From Kangiellaceae bacterium (lineage in GTDB: Bacteria > Pseudomonadota > Gammaproteobacteria > Enterobacterales > Kangiellaceae): DNA of 46,529 bases. The translations under genes were made by a program, and so were the position numbers. How positions within the stretch are numbered: the first letter of the stretch is position 1; each line of letters starts with the position of its first letter. Shown here one piece after another: positions 1-8,457 of the stretch. The DNA is taken from the NCBI GenBank assembly GCA_013373015.1, contig JABXIQ010000047.1, positions 1-46,529 of the forward strand, read 5' to 3'. The notes beneath the pieces were generated by a model, which did no database searches, was not told the origin of the DNA, and saw only the letters and a list, made by a program, of their open reading frames with translations.

Positions 1-18
1 AAAGCCCTTTCGGGCTTT
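1..18 (-). terminator. Intrinsic terminator hairpin at window edge
   Basis: Seven-base arms AAAGCCC and GGGCTTT enclose a four-base loop. The hairpin lies about 70 bases past the stop of the minus-strand lipoprotein gene that ends at 90. The T-run on the minus strand would fall outside the window, so direction is inferred; it may serve both strands. Confidence 0.55.
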
Positions 19-89
19 TATCAGATTATAGGCAATAACTTAGCTTGTGCTGAATGGAGCTTATTATCTAAAGCTCCACCAGAAAAGCT

Positions 90-1979
90 CTACTGCATCA
101 CATCTCCGTCTTCAATAACTTCCTCTATAATCATAGTCTCGGAAATAGGCGTTACAGTTTTTGTACGCTCCACATAGTCTTGATATGCTGGAATAGCCAC
201 TGCAGCCAGAATACCAATCACAGCAATTGATTCCATGCCACCGCCTGCGTGGAATAAATCTAAAGGACTTTGCTCAAGAACAAGCTCTAAAACCAGTTGA
301 TTTTCTGTCGAGTCAATTTGAAAACCTAAGGCTCCAGTTTCAGAAAAGCCTAATTTATCCGCTGTTGGTAATTCAAACACATCCATATCAGAATCAACTA
401 ACTCGGAAAATAGCAACATCATTTCAATATAAGTATGGTATGCATTTCGTGACAAGTCTTCAAAAGAACCGCTAACAGCAAAAAGAGAATGCTTTGTATT
501 TTGCCCTTGTTTTGTGGATAACCAGCTGGCTATATCTTGGCTCGCTCCACGCTCAAGTCTCTCCAACAGTGGTTGTGGCACTGAAGAGAAGATTAAATAC
601 CCATCCTGCTCTATCCAAAACATATTGCTATTCATTGCGTTGAGAGCCTCTAATATAGGATTATTAGGTGCTATCTCAGAAAGACCTTGATTAAACAAAG
701 ACATAAAACGCAAATGGTTAACCTCTTGCCCATTGATATTACGTGCAAAGTAAGAACCATAACCTGAAGAAGTTAATTGATTAATCAGCTTCAATAACTT
801 TGTCTTATCATTTAAACGCACAGCCACAAATGAGCTTACTTGGTCATGGAAGAAAACTAATTCAGGCCCTAGAATTGAACTCAAATCCTTAAAGTTCATA
901 TCCAATTTATTGATAAGTTCTTGATCAAGTTCCAGCAAAAGACGTTTAGCCTGCTCACGATCATCCTTAACTCGCTCAATAATTTTCACCCACTGGTCAT
1001 GCGTTGGAATTGATAGCATGGCAAATGAGCTAGGTTTACCAACTGTTTTTAGCTCAACAGAGTTATTTACTGCCGGTAGAAACTCTCTAAGCCCAACATG
1101 CGGCATATCTAAAATAACTTTTAATCGACTTTTTTCCGCTGCAGTACCATAGCCAAATGCTAAAGCATTAAGTTGTTCTAAATTCAAGTTCTTTAATGAG
1201 TTTGATAACTCTGGCGGTAGCATCATATTGATACTCGGCATCAAATCTTTACCATTCAACCAAGCAAATAATCCCAGCCCACTACTATCAATCTGTTGCT
1301 GCATTGCAAGCATTGGATGCTGGCCATTAGCTTGTAACTGCGACTCTGCTTTTTCTAATTTTGACACATCAAACATGCCAAAAATCATTCTGAAATCACC
1401 GCTGGCTGAATCAAAATGGTATCTCAAATTTAACCCATTAATATTCAACACTCCGATTCCACTCTGATTGATCGCCGCTATTTCCTGTATTACAGGCACA
1501 TCCTGAACAAGCTTTGCAAAAAGCTCTTTAAATTCATCAGTACTTGCAAAATTTAATTGTGTTGCCATGACCATAATTGGCATAACTTGCCCAGGTCGCT
1601 CTTCAATTATGGCTAATTCGAGTGGCGCAGACAGATGCTCAAATAAAAATCTAAGCGGGGGCTGAACCGAGGGCTCAAACGCTGTAACAATATTTCTCAT
1701 GAAGCCTTGGCGAAGAGCTTCAAACTGTTGATTATGCTGCTTATTCGACTGCGCATACTCGAAGCCATTTTCTTGACCAGAAAACAAAAACCAAGGGTTT
1801 GGCACCCTAAAATAAGCTAACGTATTATCAGGCAGCTGCTGGTGTAACTTAGCCTCCTTAACGATAGTTTGCTTTTCTATGGTTATTTGCGGCTTACTAA
1901 CACCCGATTTCTCATCATTGCTACAGGATGTTAACCCAAGGCTACAAACCAAGATTAACGCTAAAGCTTTTATGTTCAT
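90..1979 (-). CDS. Lipoprotein with a type IV pilin-like C-terminal segment, function unknown
   Basis: The 629-residue product starts with a lipoprotein signal peptide ending LTSC, so Cys20 should be lipidated. The long middle part looks soluble and periplasmic, rich in Leu and Gln, with no motif I recognise. The last 48 residues are striking: ESIAVIGILAAVAIPAYQDY (586-602 region) is almost the conserved N-terminal helix of type IV pilins, here placed at the C-terminus and followed by an acidic tail. AAGGA lies about seven bases before the ATG at 1979, supporting this start. It is divergent from the lipoprotein gene at 2091. The gene call is secure; the function is unknown. Confidence 0.85.
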   Translation of the reverse strand: MNIKALALILVCSLGLTSCSNDEKSGVSKPQITIEKQTIVKEAKLHQQLPDNTLAYFRVPNPWFLFSGQENGFEYAQSNKQHNQQFEALRQGFMRNIVTAFEPSVQPPLRFLFEHLSAPLELAIIEERPGQVMPIMVMATQLNFASTDEFKELFAKLVQDVPVIQEIAAINQSGIGVLNINGLNLRYHFDSASGDFRMIFGMFDVSKLEKAESQLQANGQHPMLAMQQQIDSSGLGLFAWLNGKDLMPSINMMLPPELSNSLKNLNLEQLNALAFGYGTAAEKSRLKVILDMPHVGLREFLPAVNNSVELKTVGKPSSFAMLSIPTHDQWVKIIERVKDDREQAKRLLLELDQELINKLDMNFKDLSSILGPELVFFHDQVSSFVAVRLNDKTKLLKLINQLTSSGYGSYFARNINGQEVNHLRFMSLFNQGLSEIAPNNPILEALNAMNSNMFWIEQDGYLIFSSVPQPLLERLERGASQDIASWLSTKQGQNTKHSLFAVSGSFEDLSRNAYHTYIEMMLLFSELVDSDMDVFELPTADKLGFSETGALGFQIDSTENQLVLELVLEQSPLDLFHAGGGMESIAVIGILAAVAIPAYQDYVERTKTVTPISETMIIEEVIEDGDVMQ

Positions 1980-2090
1980 TGTAATTTTCCTTTATTTATT
2001 TTAAGCAAATTATATACAACAGCTTGATTTATTTGAACTTATTATCGAATCCAATGCCTATAAGAACAATCTTCAATCATTACTAGTAGC

Positions 2091-2933
2091 ATGAATTCAA
2101 AACGTCTGACTCTAATCATTGTGATCTGTTTATTTTTGCAAGCCTGCGGTATTAAGTTTTGGTATAACCGTCTCGACTGGCTAGTACCTTGGTATGTAGA
2201 TGACTACGTGGAACTCACCTCGAGCCAAGAGTCTGCACTTGAACAATTGATGCTTGATAAAACCCAATGGCATCGCACAACGCAGCTACCTTTATACATC
2301 AACATGCTTGAAAATATGATTGCCGATGTTGAATCAAACAATATTGCCAATAGCTATGATCAATATGCCGAACAGATGAAGCAGTTTTATCAAAGCATTG
2401 CCAACCAATTGATTGATGACTTAATGGTGCAAATGGCACAGCTTTCCGATCAGCAAGTCACTGAACTTCTCGACAACTTGAGTAAAGAAGCCAACAAGCA
2501 ACAAAAAAAATATCAAAAGCACAGTCCTGAACAGCGATTAGCTAAAGTTATTGATAATCTGGAAGATAATTACTCTGATTGGACTGGACGCTTATCAAAA
2601 GCCCAAAAATCGTTAATCAAAGAGTGGGCACAACAAATAAAACCTACCGCTGATCTGGTCTATGAGTTTCGGGCGCAGTGGCGCGATGCCTTACTAACTT
2701 CATTACGAGAAAGAAGCACACCCACTGGACAAAAGGTCATAAAACAACTGTTACTGGATTCTCAGCAATTGAAATCTGAACAATTAAATAACCATCAAAC
2801 CTTCAACGAGCAGCTAGAAAAGCAATATATGTTGAAGTTGCTTGATAGCTTATCTGAAAAACAAAAAAAGAAAGTGATAAAAAAATTGCGTGATTATCAA
2901 GAGGATTTTGAAGACTTGCTTTCTCAAGATTAA
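2091..2933 (+). CDS. DUF6279-like lipoprotein
   Basis: The 280-residue product has a signal peptide with lipobox LQAC (Cys19), then IKFWYNRLDWLVPWYVDDYV, which I recognise from DUF6279-type proteobacterial lipoproteins. The remainder is predicted mostly helical and highly charged, ending in a Lys-rich helix. No enzymatic motif is seen. The ribosome-binding site is weak. It is transcribed away from the lipoprotein at 90-1979 and converges on the radical SAM gene, with a short AT hairpin (2958-2978) between the two ends. Family assignment is from memory; the role is unknown. Confidence 0.8.
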   Translation: MNSKRLTLIIVICLFLQACGIKFWYNRLDWLVPWYVDDYVELTSSQESALEQLMLDKTQWHRTTQLPLYINMLENMIADVESNNIANSYDQYAEQMKQFYQSIANQLIDDLMVQMAQLSDQQVTELLDNLSKEANKQQKKYQKHSPEQRLAKVIDNLEDNYSDWTGRLSKAQKSLIKEWAQQIKPTADLVYEFRAQWRDALLTSLRERSTPTGQKVIKQLLLDSQQLKSEQLNNHQTFNEQLEKQYMLKLLDSLSEKQKKKVIKKLRDYQEDFEDLLSQD

Positions 2934-2974
2934 GAAGCAAAAAAAATCCATAACCTATTGATTTTAATGAAAAA

Positions 2975-3895
2975 TCAACTCGCCAGTTTGATAGGAATAC
3001 GGCTATCTTGAAAACGCTCAATATATTGACAACGCTGACATAGTTTCTCTACCAACTGGCGCTGCTTAAAGCCTTTTAAAATCTCTTGAGCTCGTCGTGA
3101 GGCTAAAATATCTAAAATAGGCTGCTGATTGGCATCGCCCAAAGGAATCGCTGCTTCTTTATCTAAACAACATGGCACAACAGTACCATCCGCTAAAATA
3201 CCAAAGTGAGAAGAAAGACCGTAACATGTTCCTTTTGTGCCCAATACGGGTAAATCTAAACTGGGCCAAATAAACTCGGTGTCGAAGTGCAAATAAAGCC
3301 TATCACGTATTTTAATGCTTTTATTTTTGCGCACATCAATTTCATCAGCTTTAGGCGCGGTAAAATCAAAGCGTTCACAAATCCGATCCAACATCCCGGT
3401 ATTCTGTGTTTGGCTACCTAGAGGATCATTCAAATTCCATAAACGATAGTTCAAAAATAATTCTGGCCGCTCTGCTAATGCTCTTTCAGTAAAACTGAAT
3501 ATCCGCTCAAGATATTTACTAGGATCTTTCTCGGGAAAATTATCAAAGAAGCTATGTAAAGAGAAGTTGATCTGATAAAAACGAGGATGCAGCAGTAAAT
3601 CAAACTTCTCTGGCTTTATCAAAACGCCATTAGTCACCAGAAAAATATTGGCCTCATAACGATCGCAAATCTCCACCATCTCAGCTAACTTAGGGTGAAC
3701 TAAAGGATCGCCCATCAAATGCAGGCAAATCAGCTCAGTTATAGGAGCAACCTGCTTAACGATACTCTCAAACAGCTCCAGATCCATCATCTTATTATCC
3801 CGTACCACAGGCGGACAAAAGCTACACTGCAAATTGCAAATGTTGCTGATTTCTATATGGACTTTATGGAAACGCTTACGCTGCTTGCGACTCAA
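2975..3895 (-). CDS. Radical SAM/SPASM domain protein
   Basis: This 306-residue protein has the radical SAM cluster motif CNLQCSFC near residues 20-27, which should bind a [4Fe-4S] cluster and S-adenosylmethionine. Its C-terminal region has SPASM-type cysteines (GTCYGL, VPCCLD, LCQRCQ), expected to hold auxiliary Fe-S clusters. Such enzymes modify peptides or proteins or assist cofactor maturation. No precursor peptide is evident next to it; both flanking genes are unrelated. The start appears to be TTG at 3895 with a GAG element a few bases upstream, because no in-frame ATG precedes the cluster motif. The substrate cannot be told from the sequence. Confidence 0.85.
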   Translation of the reverse strand: MSRKQRKRFHKVHIEISNICNLQCSFCPPVVRDNKMMDLELFESIVKQVAPITELICLHLMGDPLVHPKLAEMVEICDRYEANIFLVTNGVLIKPEKFDLLLHPRFYQINFSLHSFFDNFPEKDPSKYLERIFSFTERALAERPELFLNYRLWNLNDPLGSQTQNTGMLDRICERFDFTAPKADEIDVRKNKSIKIRDRLYLHFDTEFIWPSLDLPVLGTKGTCYGLSSHFGILADGTVVPCCLDKEAAIPLGDANQQPILDILASRRAQEILKGFKQRQLVEKLCQRCQYIERFQDSRIPIKLAS

Positions 3896-4129
3896 GTGAT
3901 ACTCTAGCTCTAATGGCCTACTAATAAACTCTAGATCCTAAAGCGAAGACCTCTAAATAGCAATCATCCATTAGGGAACTATCATTTAATCAACTCGTCA
4001 TGCCAACACAAACCGTAGCAAATACACTCCCTTTCACAAATATAATACCCACAAGCAAACACTTAACTAGAGCAATCTACTCAAGCCTGATAAAATAACT
4101 CCATAGACAACCTACACCCACTTCAGACA

Positions 4130-4687
4130 ATGGCAGCTTCACTTCAAGACCAACTGTTGAGCAAAGGCTTAATCAATAAAAATAAAGCCAAGAAAATCCA
4201 ACAGGAACAACAGCAAAAGAAAAAAATTAGTCGTAAGCATAAAACAGAATATGTGGACGAAGCCAAACTGGCTGCTGAACAAGCTCAAAAAGCTAAAGCC
4301 GAACTAGATAAGAAGCTTAACCAGGAGCTCAAAGCCAAAGCTGAGGAAAAAGCCATAGCCGCCCAGATTAAACAACTGATCGACAATAACAGTATTGAAG
4401 TCACCTCAAAAGAAGTAGCATTTACCTTTCAACATGCAGGCAAATCACAATCCCTGGTGGTAGAAAGAGCGCAAGAAGCGCAAATCAAAAAAGGCCGCCT
4501 AGTCATCGTGCAACAGGTCGAAGCCAAAGATAGTGGCAACTACCTACTCGTTGCAAGCCAAGTAGCTGACAAAATCGCCAGCCGTAACGCTAGCTATATC
4601 GCCTACCAAGCAGACCTACAGCAGCTAGAGCAAGACGAAGAAGATCCTTATGCAGGATACGAAATCCCTGATGATTTGATGTGGTAG
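4130..4687 (+). CDS. DUF2058 family protein (YaiL-like)
   Basis: The 185-residue product begins MAASLQDQLLSKGLINKNKA, which matches the N-terminus of the DUF2058/YaiL family, described as nucleoprotein or polynucleotide-associated. Residues 15-90 form a very Lys/Glu/Ala/Gln-rich helix that is probably a coiled coil. The C-terminal part holds the compact conserved domain and ends DPYAGYEIPDDLMW, typical of the family. There is no signal peptide, so it is cytoplasmic. No good Shine-Dalgarno sequence is visible, but the family N-terminus fixes the start. It converges on the YCII lipoprotein gene. Confidence 0.85.
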   Translation: MAASLQDQLLSKGLINKNKAKKIQQEQQQKKKISRKHKTEYVDEAKLAAEQAQKAKAELDKKLNQELKAKAEEKAIAAQIKQLIDNNSIEVTSKEVAFTFQHAGKSQSLVVERAQEAQIKKGRLVIVQQVEAKDSGNYLLVASQVADKIASRNASYIAYQADLQQLEQDEEDPYAGYEIPDDLMW

Positions 4688-4713
4688 TAGCTTATTACAA
4701 GAATTAGAAGTAC

Positions 4714-5205
4714 TTACTCTATTTTAGTCTTCTGCAAGGTTTTATGGATCTCGTTAACTTGCATCAAGGCAGCTGAGCCATAGTATTGAGTGAGTTGATA
4801 GTCAAAGATACCTGCTTTGACTGCGGGGTCGGTTTTGACGAGGTTTTCTGCTTCTTCTAGGGTTGTGACGTTAAGGATAAACAAACCACGTTTTGGTGGG
4901 TCTTGCATCAAGGGGCCAGCAAGTACGAGTTTGCCCTGCTCGGCTAGTGTGCCCATATTGGCGAAGTGTCCACGGAATAGTTCGCTGCGTTGTTCTTTGT
5001 CGGTTATTTCTGCATCTTTGGGGCCTGTGACGAGAATGACGAGCACATAGGATTTCATGCCGTATTGGTCAGCGCCGAGCTGCTTGGCTAGCTCTGCATT
5101 ATAATGACTTTCATTGGCATTTTGGTTGGAAGCCTGTTGTTGCTGTGTGCTTTGGCAAGCTGATAGCATGATTGCTGTTAGTAATATCAATAATTTATTC
5201 ATCAT
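4714..5205 (-). CDS. Lipoprotein with YCII-related domain
   Basis: I place the start at the ATG at 5205, after a GAGGAG element, giving 163 residues. The frame stays open upstream to 5283, but that extension is an implausible run of Lys/Arg/Glu. The N-terminus is a lipoprotein signal with lipobox LSAC. The mature part from YVLVILVTGP to the tail resembles YCII domains: GHFANMGTLAEQGKLVLAGP and a downstream DPAVKAGIFDYQL segment. YCII proteins are small ferredoxin-fold dimers, some with peroxidase or dehalogenase-like activity; a periplasmic lipidated version is less usual. The catalytic role is unproven. Confidence 0.8.
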   Translation of the reverse strand: MMNKLLILLTAIMLSACQSTQQQQASNQNANESHYNAELAKQLGADQYGMKSYVLVILVTGPKDAEITDKEQRSELFRGHFANMGTLAEQGKLVLAGPLMQDPPKRGLFILNVTTLEEAENLVKTDPAVKAGIFDYQLTQYYGSAALMQVNEIHKTLQKTKIE

Positions 5206-5328
5206 GGTTCGCTTTCTCCTCTTGCATTCCTTTTCCGCTCTTTTTTCTTTTTGCTTTTTTGTTCTTTTACCCTCTTTTAGCAATTTTGCTTAATACTTTT
5301 ATCTTGCCAAATCAGGCTTAAATTAAAC

Positions 5329-6075
5329 TTAAATTAAGCCAATGGCATATATATAACCCATACCAATTAACAGGGCCATACCGAAGCTAATCAAAGTACC
5401 AATCAGGATATATTCGGTGAGCTTCCTGTCGTGGGCTTCTTTGAGATCGCCAAAGCGAAAGACGGATTTAGCGGCGAGTAGAAAGCCGACGCCTTCCCAA
5501 TGGTTAGTAATGATAAAGACAAAAATAAACAATCGCTCAAGAATACCGATAAAACTGCCTGCATTGGCAAGCGAATGTTCACCATCGTGAGCATTAAGAG
5601 GCGTCCAGCGCGAGATCATGACTTTGATCACAACGGAAGAAACATGGGTCAGCATGATCAGAGCAACTAGCATGAGCCACAATTTTTCACTGCTAAAACC
5701 TACTGATTGTAAATCCAATGGTTGATAGTAATGAACCACCCACAGGATCACCGCAATATGCAATAGTTGGTCAAGTAAAAATAAGGTTCGACGGTTAAAT
5801 AAACCCAATCTGTTTTCTAGCCGATCGGCAATAGGATTCAACCAACATTTTAAGCCATCAATCAAATAATGGCTCACCACCAACACTATAAAACCTAGCC
5901 AATATCGCGGAGCAAATTTCAGCACAATGGCATATAGCAAGGCGTGAACCAGTGTGTGTAGCAGTAGTTTGCTTGAGGCAAAGGACTTTTGTTCTTTATC
6001 TTTAACCCAAGATAAAGGCTGGATCACAAAGTCTGCAACCAGGTGTGCAAAAAGTAATTGTAGTAATAAAAGCAT
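5329..6075 (-). CDS. DUF3307 polytopic membrane protein
   Basis: The 248-residue protein has about six to seven hydrophobic segments. Family-type motifs are visible: AHLVADFVIQ near the N-terminus, HTLVHALLY, SHYLIDGLK, DQLLHI, and a late ERLFIFVFI followed by AAKSVFRFGD and EYILIGTLIS. Several His and Asp residues lie in or near membrane helices, which could bind metal or carry protons. It lies 126 bases downstream of the SatD-family gene on the same strand, and I recall this pairing in other genomes, so the two probably act together. Biochemical function is not established. Confidence 0.8.
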   Translation of the reverse strand: MLLLLQLLFAHLVADFVIQPLSWVKDKEQKSFASSKLLLHTLVHALLYAIVLKFAPRYWLGFIVLVVSHYLIDGLKCWLNPIADRLENRLGLFNRRTLFLLDQLLHIAVILWVVHYYQPLDLQSVGFSSEKLWLMLVALIMLTHVSSVVIKVMISRWTPLNAHDGEHSLANAGSFIGILERLFIFVFIITNHWEGVGFLLAAKSVFRFGDLKEAHDRKLTEYILIGTLISFGMALLIGMGYIYAIGLI

Positions 6076-6201
6076 GATGGTATCCCACAGCTACAAGCCA
6101 TTTTATAAAGGCTTTTTCATAACAGATTTTTTTATAACCTGTTTTTATAACGCATTGTTTTCTAGGTTATTTTATTGCGAATAATAGCACTGATTAGCAC
6201 T

Positions 6202-6912
6202 TTATACCCTTTTCTTGATCACAATTCCATTCTGCATTAATTCGCGGCAGTAGAGTTCCATTTGCATAATTGGCTCATAGCCCGCCCTATCCAATCCCTC
6301 ACTAACTCTACTTTGAGGAATACCAAGTTTTTCTGCGACTTGAGATTGGGTTGCATCAGGCATTTGCATGCTGGCGGCAACGATCTTGGCACTATTTGCG
6401 GTCCAACGATCAATGCTCAATAACGCTAACTGGAGAAAGATATTAAGTTGTTCATCAAGTTCTTGCCAAGGCGTCTTTATGGCAAGTGTGTTTTTCTTCA
6501 ATTGGTCAAATAAAGTACCCGAATTGATAAAGGCAGGGCCATTAGATTCGATCACCTGTTCCGCCTCGTAATCCGCCGCACCAATGCCAATCGCCATTCG
6601 CAAATCAAGCCCTTTAATGCCTAAAGAGCGGATCATGGCTTTTAACCAAATAGCTACTGCGATAGCACTTTCTGGTGCATTAATACGTAGCTGAAAGCTG
6701 TCGCCTCGATATATTTGCCAATCATTGGGCGTTGAGCCAAGCGTAGATAGCGCAGCTTTAAGCTGCCCCAGCCATTCAATACTCTTATGATTCTGTACGG
6801 AATGACTAGTCACATAAGCGCTTGAACGCTCATGAATGCTTTTTGTATGTTGAGTAGAATTCACCACATCGCCAGTAATGACAGCGATCATGGATTCATT
6901 AAGCTGTTTCAT
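6202..6912 (-). CDS. SatD family protein with C-terminal helix-turn-helix
   Basis: The product (236 residues from the ATG at 6912) starts IAVITGDVVNST, the SatD family signature. Asp15, Gly70-Asp71 in YRGDSFQL, the LRMAIGIG segment (105-111) and SNGPAFINSG (123-132) fall in the order of the metal-binding Asp, GD, RIGIHTG and GxAVNxA elements of class III nucleotidyl cyclases, so a cyclase-like fold is a reasonable inference. Residues 187-211 (TQSQVAEKLGIPQSRVSEGL) form a helix-turn-helix. The promoter -10 ends eight bases before the ATG at 6912, so translation may be leaderless, or may start at the next ATG at 6891. A TTG at 6948 is part of the -35 and is not the start. Confidence 0.82.
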   Translation of the reverse strand: MKQLNESMIAVITGDVVNSTQHTKSIHERSSAYVTSHSVQNHKSIEWLGQLKAALSTLGSTPNDWQIYRGDSFQLRINAPESAIAVAIWLKAMIRSLGIKGLDLRMAIGIGAADYEAEQVIESNGPAFINSGTLFDQLKKNTLAIKTPWQELDEQLNIFLQLALLSIDRWTANSAKIVAASMQMPDATQSQVAEKLGIPQSRVSEGLDRAGYEPIMQMELYCRELMQNGIVIKKRV

Positions 6913-6917
6913 AAGAC

Positions 6918-7002
6918 AATTTATACGCTTAAAATTGTATTTTGTCAAATATACATCAAATAACGTATTATCAATAATAATACAATTTTAAGTGTATAAA
7001 TT
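6918..7002. repeat. Paired inverted operator-like arms around the satD promoter
   Basis: Two 24-base arms, 6918-6941 and 6979-7002, are inverted copies with one mismatch, separated by 37 bases. Each arm also has internal dyad character with the core CTTAAAATTGTA. The proximal arm covers the -10 and most of the spacer of the satD promoter; the distal arm overlaps the stop codon of the upstream AraC-GyrI gene. Arm centres are 61 bases apart, close to six helical turns. This fits a pair of repressor sites, perhaps for the SatD protein's own helix-turn-helix, but binding is inferred. Confidence 0.6.
6920..6948 (-). promoter_or_regulatory. Strong sigma70-type promoter of satD
   Basis: On the minus strand a perfect TTGACA (6948-6943) is followed by a 17-base spacer and TATAAA (6925-6920). 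Transcription would begin near 6912-6914, at or beside the first ATG of satD, giving a leaderless or very short-leader transcript. The element is embedded in the inverted arms described separately. Confidence 0.7.
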
Positions 7003-7900
7003 ACTCTATAGGAAGATAAATAATAGTGACTAATTCAGACTCAGGAACCTGAGGAAAGAAATTTTTGTATTCAAAGAAACAAGGATAGCTGCGGAGTGAC
7101 TCGCCTGATTGGGGTAGCCAATCGCGATAAAGATAATATATCTTATCCCCCATCAGGTCATGGGAGCCATAATGGATCAGAGTAGCGCAGCGACCATGAG
7201 GGATAATGCTGTTGGTTACTCCTTGCGGGTTTTCGCTAATGGCTTCTGTCACACTGGCACAAACATCAAACTTAAAGTCCTCCTCGGCAACAGCATTAGG
7301 ATCATTATAAGCAATACCGAAAGTGCGGCTGGTGGTGATGGGAGAATAATTAGTAGATTTACGCCATTCGATAAAATTGGCAATAGAATGATTCAGCTTT
7401 TTAGGTGCTCCTGTGTGAGATAACAAGGCGACCTGAAGCTGATTAAAATCAATAATATGTACTTCTTGATGATTATGATGTGCAGGATTAGCAGGCATAT
7501 ATTCTCCCTCTTGGTAATTACTCTGCTGAAAACGGTACTTATCCATCCAATCTTCCCATTGCGGTTTTGCGCGAAATTGTGAGGGAGATTGCTGGTAGAT
7601 TTTCTTAAAAGCTCGACTGAATGCTTCATGACTTTCAAACCCTGCATCAAGTGCAATATCAATAATTTTTAGTGCAGGCTCAAAAGCCAAATGATAAGAG
7701 GCCTTTTTGAGTCTTAATAATTGAATATACTTATGCAGCGTTACCCCAGTATAGGCTTGAAACACACGATGAAAATGGTACTTTGAAAAGCCAGCGATGT
7801 TACTAATCACATCGATTGACAGCTGATGGGACTGTTCCGCAGCAAGATTGGCATAAATATGCTCGATAACTTTATCCATGTGTTGAAAAGGATTAGCCAT
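7001..7900 (-). CDS. AraC family regulator with GyrI-like effector domain
   Basis: The 299-residue protein starts with two helix-turn-helix motifs of the AraC type (about 10-110), including ISNIAGFSKYHFHRVFQAYTG and IALDAGFESHEAFSRAFKKI. The C-terminal half (about 130-299) resembles the GyrI-like/effector-binding fold seen in Rob and SbmC, expected to bind a hydrophobic or cationic ligand. The start at 7900 overlaps the stop of the DUF2306 gene by eight bases (ATGGCTAA), indicating translational coupling; the longer open frame to 7966 lies inside the upstream gene and is rejected. It may control its coupled membrane partner. Confidence 0.88.
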   Translation of the reverse strand: MANPFQHMDKVIEHIYANLAAEQSHQLSIDVISNIAGFSKYHFHRVFQAYTGVTLHKYIQLLRLKKASYHLAFEPALKIIDIALDAGFESHEAFSRAFKKIYQQSPSQFRAKPQWEDWMDKYRFQQSNYQEGEYMPANPAHHNHQEVHIIDFNQLQVALLSHTGAPKKLNHSIANFIEWRKSTNYSPITTSRTFGIAYNDPNAVAEEDFKFDVCASVTEAISENPQGVTNSIIPHGRCATLIHYGSHDLMGDKIYYLYRDWLPQSGESLRSYPCFFEYKNFFPQVPESELVTIIYLPIE

Positions 7901-8381
7901 GATTTCCCGCCTTATAAACATTGAAGCGCTGGCGCCATTTTGGAAAAAACATCCAATGACCAACAAAGCCGAGCACTAAAACACCTAGGCTTGCCCAGAA
8001 CACCATTTTATAAAAAGGTGTTTCAGGAATACGAGTAAAGACTTCCGAAAATAATGCCATATACAGTCCAATCACCGACCAATACATAAAGTTAATATGC
8101 AACAGCTTATAATTATTTCTTGGTCGTTTGAACCACATCGGTAACATTCCAACTGCCAAAACGATAGTGGCGAACACCGACATATAATGGAAAGTTCCAA
8201 AACGCCCATACAAGCGATAGGTCATAAAAGAAGTCAGCAACATGAAGCTCATGCTCACCACATAAGCCATGCCAATTTTTCTATGAAATCGTGTGGCTTT
8301 CTTTTGTAACAAAACTAAAGAGCCAAAAGTAAGTGCCAAAATTGCACTGGCAAAGTGTAAATTGCCCATCAATTGCTGCAT
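7893..8381 (-). CDS. DUF2306 four-helix membrane protein
   Basis: The 162-residue protein has about four transmembrane helices, with KKATRFHRKIGMAYVVSM, HYMSVFATIVL and LLHINFMYWSVIGLYMAL matching the DUF2306 family, in which conserved His residues lie within or next to helices and may bind haem or metal. It is the first gene of a two-gene unit with the AraC-GyrI regulator and overlaps it by eight bases. The ribosome-binding site is weak, so the start could also be Met5. No function is established. Confidence 0.8.
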   Translation of the reverse strand: MQQLMGNLHFASAILALTFGSLVLLQKKATRFHRKIGMAYVVSMSFMLLTSFMTYRLYGRFGTFHYMSVFATIVLAVGMLPMWFKRPRNNYKLLHINFMYWSVIGLYMALFSEVFTRIPETPFYKMVFWASLGVLVLGFVGHWMFFPKWRQRFNVYKAGNHG

Positions 8382-8457
8382 AAAAACAATTAAAGTTGTG
8401 TTGTCATGTTCTAAGTATATAAATTTCTGAACACCAGCACTTGATAGATATTGCTAT

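Noticed and set aside
6913-6948. TTG start of satD at 6948
   Set aside because: That TTG belongs to the perfect -35 TTGACA, so it would not be in the mRNA.
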